Below, one piece after another: positions 54,917 through 62,692 of a stretch of 64,000 bases of DNA. The notes under the pieces were generated by a model. That model was not told where the DNA came from. It saw only the letters and a program-made list of their open reading frames with translations, and did not search any database. The position numbers and the translations under genes were made by a program. The DNA lies in the NCBI RefSeq assembly GCF_002886045.1, contig NZ_CP025791.1, positions 2,371,001 through 2,435,000 of the forward strand, read 5' to 3'. This stretch comes from Flavivirga eckloniae (lineage in GTDB: Bacteria > Bacteroidota > Bacteroidia > Flavobacteriales > Flavobacteriaceae). How positions within the stretch are numbered: position 1 is the stretch's first letter; each line of letters begins with the position of its first letter.

Positions 54917-55020
54917 TTTTTTTCGCTACAAAACCTCTATGGGTTTTATCTATTCTTCTGGCTCATACAAATGGGCGAGGCAGACCTTTTACGTATTTAA
55001 AAAAATTAAAAACATCAAAA

Positions 55021-55863
55021 ATGAAACTAAAGTATATATTACCACTTTTATTTATAACCCTTTTTACAACAGCCTGCTCTAACGACGACGATGAAACACC
55101 AACAGATGAAATTGAAAATCTAGTCAAAATTCAAGAAATCGCAAATAACGACCATACTATCGAATTGTATAACAAAAATGGGAAGTTTAAAACAGGTTAT
55201 AATAGTGTATCCATTAGAGTTAAAGACAATACCGACGATTCTTATTTTGAAAATGCAAGCATTTCATGGATGCCAATGATGGACATGCAAACCATGCAGC
55301 ATTCCTGCCCAAGATCGGCAATCACAAAAATAGCAGATAAAAACACCGTATATCAAGGAACTGTAGTATACCAAATGACTGGCACCAATGGTTCTGGATG
55401 GTCGTTAACATTTAATTACACTGTAAATGGCAAAGACTACTCGGCAACAGATACTATTACTGTAACACAATCTGAAAAACAAAACGCAGCAGTTTTTATG
55501 GGAAGCGACGACACCCGTTATATCGTAGCGCTTATTGAACCAAAGGATCCTATAATTGGAATTAATGATCTTATGGTTGGATTATACAAAATGGAAAGTA
55601 TGATGTCCTTTCCAGTTGTAAAAGACTATTCCATCATGTTAGACCCTAGAATGCCAGGAATGGGCAATCACAGTTCCCCTAACAATACAGATTTAAGTTA
55701 TAAAGCAACAAATACCATGTATCAGGGTGACTTATCGTTAACAATGACGGGATTTTGGGTACTTAACTTAAAACTAAAAAATAGCGAAGGCACTATTTTA
55801 AAAGGTGAAGATGTTACAACATCTAACGAAAAAAGCTCTCTATACTTAGAGTTGGAATTTTAA
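55021..55863 (+). CDS. Lipoprotein with Met-rich segments (copper-accessory type)
   Basis: The 280-aa product has an SPII signal (FTTACSND, Cys about 19) and an acidic linker, then two similar Ig-like halves (about 40-155 and 158-280). Each half has a Met/His-rich stretch: SWMPMMDMQTMQHSCPRS (about 80-97) and VKDYSIMLDPRMPGMGNHSS (about 200-219). These would suit Cu(I). The two halves share the pattern ...T.MYQG.L.(L/M)TG. It lies between the Cys-cluster protein and the copper receptor. Confidence 0.7.
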   Translation: MKLKYILPLLFITLFTTACSNDDDETPTDEIENLVKIQEIANNDHTIELYNKNGKFKTGYNSVSIRVKDNTDDSYFENASISWMPMMDMQTMQHSCPRSAITKIADKNTVYQGTVVYQMTGTNGSGWSLTFNYTVNGKDYSATDTITVTQSEKQNAAVFMGSDDTRYIVALIEPKDPIIGINDLMVGLYKMESMMSFPVVKDYSIMLDPRMPGMGNHSSPNNTDLSYKATNTMYQGDLSLTMTGFWVLNLKLKNSEGTILKGEDVTTSNEKSSLYLELEF

Positions 55864-55874
55864 CGATTTAGTAT

Positions 55875-56008
55875 AAAAAATGTCATTCAGAGGCCTGCCT
55901 GCAGGCAGGCAGGGAGGAACGACCGAAGAATCTAAAGAGATTCCTTCTCCTTATTAGAATTAATTAAAGCCGAAAGGCTCAATACAAGTCACTCTGAATG
56001 ACATTTTT
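55875..56008. repeat. MITE-like inverted-repeat element (134 bp)
   Basis: AAAAAATGTCATTCAGAG (55875-55892) and CTCTGAATGACATTTTT (55992-56008) are inverted. The interior has the palindrome CCTGCCTGCAGGCAGGCAGG (55894-55913). The ends share TGTCATTC with the element at 28581-28758. It fills most of the gap before the TonB receptor gene. Confidence 0.7.
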
Positions 56009-56038
56009 AAACGCTTTCAACTTGATAATACGTGTATC

Positions 56039-58033
56039 ATGAAAAAAATCTTTATAATAAGTATTTGCTGCTTTTGTAGTTACAATATTTTTTCTCAGGA
56101 GTATATTGTAGAAAAAGACACAACCAAACTCCAAGAAACTATTATTATAGCACAACGCAAATTAAGCAACTATCGACAAGAAAAAACCTTGTCGAGTATT
56201 GATGCTTATTTAGAAAAAGCCAATCAGGTAACCATGATAAAACGAGGGAATTATGCCTGGGAGCCTTCGCTAAACAACATGGTAAGTGACAGATTGAATG
56301 TAACCATAGATGGTATGCAGATTTTTGGTGCCTGTACCGATAAAATGGATCCCATTACATCGTATGTTGATGTTTCTAATCTTGAACAGGTAAACATAAA
56401 TTCCGGACAAGAAGGTACCGAAAACGGACATTGTGTTGGGGGTGGTATCGATTTACAAATCGCACCATCAAAGTTCCATAATTCAGGTTTAAAAACCAGT
56501 GTAGATTTAGGGTACGAAACTAATGGTAATTATAAGGTTGCTGGTTTAGATGTAGAGTATTCTGGCAATAAATTTTACTTGAACACAGACGCCATATTTC
56601 GTGAATCGGACAATTATGATGCTGGAGACAACAAAGAAATACTGTATTCTCAATTTCAAAAATACAATATCTCTCTCCAAGGAGGTTATCAGTTGGCTAA
56701 CAACCATGTGTTAGAAGCAAATGTTATATATGATAAGGCTACAGACGTTGGTTACCCGGCCTTACCAATGGATGTTTCTTTAGCCGAAGCATTAATAACA
56801 TCGGTAACCCACAATTATAAAAACGCAGATGCTAAGATAAAATCATTAGAGTCTAAACTTTACTTTAACACCATAACACATATTATGGACGATAGTAAAC
56901 GCCCCGACGTACCAATAAGAATGGATATGCCCGGGTGGAGCGATACCTACGGGTTTTACAGTAAAGCCTCCCTCGCAGAAAAAAAGCATCATATCCGTAT
57001 CAACCTCAACGGGTTTTATAATAGGTCGTTAGCAGAAATGACCATGTACCCTAACGATCCAAACCAACCTGATATGTTTATGTACACCTGGCCAGATATT
57101 AGGACACTTTATACAGGCTTGTACCTAAACGATAATATTGCTTTAAATGCTCAAGAATCGATTTCTGGAACATTAAGGTTGGGATTCCATCAAAACAAAA
57201 TAGCAAAACAAGTGGGTGTTGAAAGTTTACAAATTTTTCACCCAAATACAAGCGACTCAAAAAATCGTTTTCTATTAAGCCTTTCTGGGGCATATACCAT
57301 TAAAAAAAGTATGTTCGATGCATCTTTGGGACTTGGTTACGGCGAAAGAGCACCATCAGTAAGTGAAGGCTATGGTTTTTTCCTATTCAACAGTTTTGAT
57401 AGATATGATTATATAGGTAATCCCAATTTAAAAAATGAAAAAGCTTTAGAATTTAATACCAGAATAAACTTCAAAATCAATAACTTAAAACTAGGTGTCA
57501 CCTCATCCTTCTTTCATATTTCAAATTATATTATTGGAGAAATCGACGATACTGCCAGCCCCATGACTATTGGAGCAAATGGCGTAAGACTGTACAATGC
57601 CCTAAACAATGCTTCCATTTTCGATGTATACCTTAACACGAGCTACGGTTTTTCAAAAAAAGTATCATTCAATAGTTCCGTTGGGTATAACTATGGAGTA
57701 GGAAGCAATAAGGAAAACCTACCTTTAATCAGGCCCCTTTCCTATGTTGCCGAAATAAATTACAATACCAAAAAATTTAATGCGGCATTACAACTAGAAG
57801 GCAATGGTAATCAAAGTAAATACAGTAGTTTTTATGGTGAAGACGAAACACCAACCTATGCTGTTTTAAACCTTAATCTGGGTAACATGTTCCACTTAAA
57901 ACAGCACAAATTGGTTTTTAAATATGGTGTTGAGAATATTTTGGACACCAACTACTCCACCTATGCCGATTGGAACAATATACCAAGGCAAGGCAGGAAC
58001 TTTTATTTAAATGCTTCTTATATTCTTTTTTAG
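56039..58033 (+). CDS. nosA: TonB-dependent copper receptor (OprC/NosA-like)
   Basis: The 664-aa product has a signal peptide (about residues 1-20), a plug domain with LNVTIDGMQIFGACTDKMDP (about 85-104), typical of OprC/NosA copper receptors, and GQEGTENGHCVGGGIDLQI (about 121-139). A 22-strand barrel follows with FNTRINFKINNLKLGV and a C-terminal NASYILF. It imports copper through the outer membrane, needed for NosZ. The gene ends the nos island and is separated from the preceding lipoprotein by a repeat element. NosA is used by analogy; iron-siderophore transport is less likely. Confidence 0.88.
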   Translation: MKKIFIISICCFCSYNIFSQEYIVEKDTTKLQETIIIAQRKLSNYRQEKTLSSIDAYLEKANQVTMIKRGNYAWEPSLNNMVSDRLNVTIDGMQIFGACTDKMDPITSYVDVSNLEQVNINSGQEGTENGHCVGGGIDLQIAPSKFHNSGLKTSVDLGYETNGNYKVAGLDVEYSGNKFYLNTDAIFRESDNYDAGDNKEILYSQFQKYNISLQGGYQLANNHVLEANVIYDKATDVGYPALPMDVSLAEALITSVTHNYKNADAKIKSLESKLYFNTITHIMDDSKRPDVPIRMDMPGWSDTYGFYSKASLAEKKHHIRINLNGFYNRSLAEMTMYPNDPNQPDMFMYTWPDIRTLYTGLYLNDNIALNAQESISGTLRLGFHQNKIAKQVGVESLQIFHPNTSDSKNRFLLSLSGAYTIKKSMFDASLGLGYGERAPSVSEGYGFFLFNSFDRYDYIGNPNLKNEKALEFNTRINFKINNLKLGVTSSFFHISNYIIGEIDDTASPMTIGANGVRLYNALNNASIFDVYLNTSYGFSKKVSFNSSVGYNYGVGSNKENLPLIRPLSYVAEINYNTKKFNAALQLEGNGNQSKYSSFYGEDETPTYAVLNLNLGNMFHLKQHKLVFKYGVENILDTNYSTYADWNNIPRQGRNFYLNASYILF

Positions 58034-58246
58034 ATGGAATAGTTTTTATATTTTAGTTTGTTTGCTGTTAAGGCACAAGTTGCATACTTGCGCTCAATGT
58101 CATTAAGTTAAGGGTTTATCATAAGCTATCTTTTTGGTTTTTAGATATTTTAGGTTTGATACGAGAGCGATATTTTCCTGAATTTCGTTCAAAAGAGCGA
58201 TTTGGTCTTATGGGTATTTGGTTTTCTTTAAATATTTACAAACTTA

Positions 58247-58924
58247 TTAGGGATATTCAAAACCAAATTCAATCCTTTTAATTGTATTATCTGTGAAATA
58301 ATACTTTGCAGAATACATCGGCATATTATACTCTTTTAAAAAAGAATTGTTGAAGTCGTCTAAAACAAAAGACAATAATTTGTCTCCTTGTATAAGCTTA
58401 AAGTTCTCTGATAAATATTTGCTTTCTATGACCTCCTTTTTTACTCCAAGAGCTATACCATTGTTAGTCTTAAATATAGCTTCCGCGATTTTAAATACAT
58501 TTTCACCTTTAGGGATAGTAGCTCGATCAATTTGTTCTAAAATGAAATAGCTTACTTGATTTTTATTGCTTCCCGGATAAAATAGCAAAGTAAGCTTTTG
58601 CGTGTTGTCTTTATTTAAAATAATCAATTCAGGAAATTCACTTTTTCCATTTTCTATAAAAACTGGACTACTAATTACGTTTAAAAGACTTTTGCTATCT
58701 AAAAGATTTATTTTATTTATTGAAGTTTCAATAGCAAATTGTAACTCTTCGTTACCCTTCATTCGGTTGCTGATTTCAGTATCTTGCTTTTTATTTGTTA
58801 GCGTATCTTTAATATTGACTTTGCTTATATTATCAATACTAGCTTTTTCTTTGGTTTCAGTTTTACAAGAGAAACAAATAAGCATAATACATACTAATAA
58901 AAATTTAGTTTTAATTACCATCAT
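58247..58924 (-). CDS. Lipoprotein downstream of RHS locus B; candidate periplasmic immunity protein
   Basis: The 225-aa product has an SPII signal (LICFSCKTE, Cys20) and a Lys/Thr-rich linker. The compact alpha/beta domain (about 60-225) includes FAIETSINKINLLDSKSLLNVI and PELIILNKDNTQKLTLLFYP. I recognise no family. Its start overlaps the end of the RHS gene by 14 bp. The RHS tip next to it looks like a peptidoglycan-directed enzyme, so a periplasmic inhibitor is the natural hypothesis. A different lipoprotein function cannot be excluded. Confidence 0.7.
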   Translation of the reverse strand: MMVIKTKFLLVCIMLICFSCKTETKEKASIDNISKVNIKDTLTNKKQDTEISNRMKGNEELQFAIETSINKINLLDSKSLLNVISSPVFIENGKSEFPELIILNKDNTQKLTLLFYPGSNKNQVSYFILEQIDRATIPKGENVFKIAEAIFKTNNGIALGVKKEVIESKYLSENFKLIQGDKLLSFVLDDFNNSFLKEYNMPMYSAKYYFTDNTIKRIEFGFEYP

Positions 58925-61900
58925 TATTTGGATTGTTTGTAATATTAACGTTCACATTAATACTTGTATTATTACTTAAATAATTATTTACTCTTGTTCT
59001 AAAATCTCTTAATCCAGTAGCTCCACATGTTAAACCAATACAACCTAATGTCCCTGCTGTTCCTCCATCTGGATGAAACCTTAACAAATCTCTACTTGTA
59101 GTAAAAGTTGGATTTACATCAAAAGTAAAACCTACTCCATGATTCGCATAAGAGCCAGTTCTATTATCTCTTAAATTATTAGTAGTATAATCTCCATTTT
59201 CAAGTGAACCATTTCCCCAAGGACCTGATATAGCTGTCCAACTTTTATCTGTTAATGTTTTTCCATTTGCATATGAAGAAGTTAATGTTACATCTCCTGA
59301 AGCCCATTCTTTATTAGCATTACTTGGAAAAGTTTCCATTGAACCTGTAAAACTTAAAGACTTACTTGATAAAGCTGAAAATTCTTTAACAGGGGATTTA
59401 TTATTATCAACTGAAAAGAAAGTAGCTCCTTCAGTTCCCGCGCTATTATTACCCTGTATTGCACCACTAGCAACAGTACCTTCTTTAGCTGTCATAGAAA
59501 AACCTGTAATCCCTTCAGTGACAAACCCTTTCGTATTTATAACACCACGTGCCATACTATAATCGTATCCTGCCCAATTATAATTAGCTATTTGGTCTGA
59601 ATTCGGTGCTATATTATTACCATCAGCATTAACAGGCTGCCATTCTAAACCTTCTAATTCATTTCCATCAATAACTCTATTTTCTGCAAAATTATAAACA
59701 CCATTATATCTATAATCTTCCGCTAGGGGGTCTATTGAAATGAATCTACCAATAGCAGGGTCACTAAATCTATACTTCCATTCATGTAAATTTAAACCAA
59801 GTTCATCGTGCCACTCCTGACCTTGATAAGTTTTGTACTTGTATTCTACGCCATTTACAACATTATTATACCCTTTATGTTTAAGTCCAAAAGGATAGTA
59901 GTTGTTCTCCTCCAGTATTTCAGAAGAAGCTACGCTACCATTATCGTTACTATCTTTATAACTCAACCTTATATTTCCCAGATGATCTTTGTATTGATAT
60001 ACATAATCGAAACCTTGCGACAGATCAAATTGGTTTTTTGGCTCCAAATAACCTTCGGAATGGTTAAAGAATTTCAATATTGTATTGTTCCTTTGTGATT
60101 CGTATATATAGTTTCCAGCATATAAAGTAACAGTGCCACCGCCAGCAGTAGGCAGGTTAACTCTCTTGAGTATTTTTATACCTGTAGCGTCATAAGTATA
60201 ATCTATAGACCGTCCAAAACCAAAATCAACCTTGGTTGGTAGGTTTAAATGATTATATTCTATGCTGATAATTCCTTTATTAGTATCGGTTAACAAATTA
60301 CCATTCACATCATAAGTGTAATCATCAGAAATATCCGAAGCCTTATCTACAGCGTCATCCTTGAACCCGTACTTGTCCGTAGCTGCAGCATCAGATACTT
60401 TTAAAAGCTTGTTCGAATTGGTTTGGTAGGTATAGCTCAGTTGATCCATGGTTCCAAAATGGGTATTATTGCTTGCAACAGGGTTGTCAACTACATGACC
60501 CGTTCTGGTAAAGTTAGTAATATTTCCGTTCTTGTCATATAGAACGTTGATCAAATTATAATGTCCCGAATTATCCGTTGCATTAGTAATTCTATTCAGG
60601 GCGTCATATTGATAGTTATAGGTCTTTAGACTGGGATCCGTATTGGCGGTCCTCCACTGTGTCGAGCTTATGTTGCCATTATATAACGGATTAGCGCCCT
60701 CGTTATAGCCGATCTTAACCCCGAACAGATCATTGCCTAAAATAGCAGGATCGTTGATCTGTTTTAACCAGCCTCTTACATTATATGCATAGTTTACGGT
60801 TTGCAATCTGGTAGTACTAGATGATTTACCTCCAACGCCTTTTATTGTCAATTGTCCAAGATTGTTGTAAGTATTATCTACTATGGTCTCTTGACCCAGA
60901 TCATTAATGGTCTGCTTTTGCCTTAGTAACCTACCTTCATGGTCGTATACGAAAGTGTCTATGGCTGTAATGGTGGATTGACCTGTTTTAACATGTGTAG
61001 TTGTTGACTCTGTAACTTGTCCCGCAAAGTTTATTCGATTTTTAGCTTTGTCCGTTGTTTTTAAATAATCATTAAAACTATAGATATATATGGGTCTGGA
61101 CTTGTTATCGTAATAGGTTACCGTAGTGATCCATGTGTTCGATCCTAAAACTCTAACTTTACTCCCCGTTGTAAGCCCTTTTGCATTTGTAATTGGCGTT
61201 ATATCATATGAGGTCTCAGGGTTACCGGATACTTTGTCGAAAGTATAGTTGTCGTAGTAATTAATGGTTAAAATCTGCGAGCCTCTTGTTTGGTTATAAA
61301 TTGGGACCATATTATAGTACAATGTGGTTCCGTTATAAAGGATGCCCGTTTCTCTCTTGCTCACGGAAACACTACTGTTTTGGTCGGCATAAGCTTGCAC
61401 ATCTATATTTGTTGCGTCGGGAAGGGAACATTTTCCTTTATATGCCACTCTTCCAAAAGCATCGTAATATGTAAACAACCATTCCTCATTGGTTCTTTGG
61501 TTGGCATCTTGGGTCATTATCGGCCTATCCAATTTGTCATATATGATATACTCTTTGCCTTTGCCCGGAATTTTCTTTTCAACCAACCTATTCCTAAGAT
61601 CATATTTGTATTGATAACACAGTTCTGATAATTCTGTTAGGGATATTCCATCGGAGGTATCCACTTTAGGAGGAATAACATAGGTAAGGTTTCCAAAATC
61701 GTCATACACGTAATGGGTGTCATGAGGTATATTGGTTTGAGATACCCCATTGACCATTGAGGTAACATAGGTACGCTTTAAAACTACTTGTCCCTGTTTG
61801 TTCTTGAACTCTTCTGTAGTATGGGCCTTAGAGGATGTCCCATCATGGTTTTCGTCTTTGGTTATGGTTTTAAAGAGTGATCCTGCTGGATAGTTCGTGG

Positions 61901-62687
61901 TGCCTCCTGTTAATGTTGGAGCATAGATATTATTTGCAAAAATTAAGCTTACACCATATTGTTTAACTTCCGTTCCTGTATTGGTATTATAGCCAAACTC
62001 TATTTCTTTCCCTCCGCCTAGTTTCCAGTCCTTGCCAGGAGCTGCTTGTTTTAAGACCCGATTTAAAGGGGAAGCTTCCAGATTTTTTTGGGAATAGGCA
62101 TTGATGTCTGGAAGGGTCACTTCTGTAAAGTCATTGCTATAGTTGTCCTTATAGTACTGTTTCGTTGCTGTTGCCCTGTTCCCTCGGTATGCACCGACAC
62201 TGCCCGTTATTTCGTGGTAAGATAGCCAGTCCTTGTCCTGTCTGCCAAAGGCATCGTACTCTATATGGGTAATGATATCTTTTTTATCGGGAGCAGACTT
62301 GATACCGATGTTCTGTATCGGCCTGCCTATACCGTCGAAATAGGTGACTTGTTCTACAACATCGCCTTCCCTAGCAGTAGTTGCTTTAAAAGAAGTCATC
62401 GGGGCTTGGAAATTACGTGTAAATACATAGTTCTGATTACTGCCTAGTGAAACACCTGTATATGAGTCGGTTGTAGTGGTATGTTCGACTATTTCTGCCG
62501 TAAAAGTACTCCCGTTCTTGATCCATACATTTGGCTTTAGGATAATAGACTGTGTTGCTTTTAGCTCTACCTTACCAGAAGCTGCACTTATGGTGTAATC
62601 GCCTTTTTCTATAATCGTTTCTCGGGCTTGCGACAGGGCTGTTTGGGATATGAGTAACAGCAAAAGGATATAAATGTATTCTCTCAT
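58911..62687 (-). CDS. RHS/YD-repeat protein with an L,D-transpeptidase-like C-terminal tip (locus B)
   Basis: The 1258-aa product has a signal peptide (ends ALSQA, about residue 20) and a 3-coathanger-stack-like segment (GKVELKATQSIILKPNVWIK, about residues 36-55). A DUF6443-type start of RHS (VTYFDGIGRPIQNIGIK) and YD repeats follow, then an RHS core ending IGRFISIDPLAEDYRYNGVYN (about 985-1005). The last 230 aa have no Rhs character. They contain RFHPDGGTAGTLGCIGL with His1205 and Cys1216, similar to the His/Cys motifs of L,D-transpeptidase-like hydrolases (Tlde1/YkuD type). The core is closely related to locus A, but it lacks the Ig repeats and the jelly-roll insert. Confidence 0.85.
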   Translation of the reverse strand: MREYIYILLLLLISQTALSQARETIIEKGDYTISAASGKVELKATQSIILKPNVWIKNGSTFTAEIVEHTTTTDSYTGVSLGSNQNYVFTRNFQAPMTSFKATTAREGDVVEQVTYFDGIGRPIQNIGIKSAPDKKDIITHIEYDAFGRQDKDWLSYHEITGSVGAYRGNRATATKQYYKDNYSNDFTEVTLPDINAYSQKNLEASPLNRVLKQAAPGKDWKLGGGKEIEFGYNTNTGTEVKQYGVSLIFANNIYAPTLTGGTTNYPAGSLFKTITKDENHDGTSSKAHTTEEFKNKQGQVVLKRTYVTSMVNGVSQTNIPHDTHYVYDDFGNLTYVIPPKVDTSDGISLTELSELCYQYKYDLRNRLVEKKIPGKGKEYIIYDKLDRPIMTQDANQRTNEEWLFTYYDAFGRVAYKGKCSLPDATNIDVQAYADQNSSVSVSKRETGILYNGTTLYYNMVPIYNQTRGSQILTINYYDNYTFDKVSGNPETSYDITPITNAKGLTTGSKVRVLGSNTWITTVTYYDNKSRPIYIYSFNDYLKTTDKAKNRINFAGQVTESTTTHVKTGQSTITAIDTFVYDHEGRLLRQKQTINDLGQETIVDNTYNNLGQLTIKGVGGKSSSTTRLQTVNYAYNVRGWLKQINDPAILGNDLFGVKIGYNEGANPLYNGNISSTQWRTANTDPSLKTYNYQYDALNRITNATDNSGHYNLINVLYDKNGNITNFTRTGHVVDNPVASNNTHFGTMDQLSYTYQTNSNKLLKVSDAAATDKYGFKDDAVDKASDISDDYTYDVNGNLLTDTNKGIISIEYNHLNLPTKVDFGFGRSIDYTYDATGIKILKRVNLPTAGGGTVTLYAGNYIYESQRNNTILKFFNHSEGYLEPKNQFDLSQGFDYVYQYKDHLGNIRLSYKDSNDNGSVASSEILEENNYYPFGLKHKGYNNVVNGVEYKYKTYQGQEWHDELGLNLHEWKYRFSDPAIGRFISIDPLAEDYRYNGVYNFAENRVIDGNELEGLEWQPVNADGNNIAPNSDQIANYNWAGYDYSMARGVINTKGFVTEGITGFSMTAKEGTVASGAIQGNNSAGTEGATFFSVDNNKSPVKEFSALSSKSLSFTGSMETFPSNANKEWASGDVTLTSSYANGKTLTDKSWTAISGPWGNGSLENGDYTTNNLRDNRTGSYANHGVGFTFDVNPTFTTSRDLLRFHPDGGTAGTLGCIGLTCGATGLRDFRTRVNNYLSNNTSINVNVNITNNPNNDGN

Positions 62688-62692
62688 GGGGC

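Noticed and set aside
58140-58246. Open stretch reading LIRERYFPEFRSKERFGLMG as a possible transposase tail
   Set aside because: Only about 30 codons are open, there are no inverted repeats and no recognisable catalytic motif; too short to call.
58602-58979. 125-aa hydrophobic frame opposite the locus B lipoprotein
   Set aside because: It is antisense to a gene with a clear lipobox and position, and its composition is a mirror of that gene.
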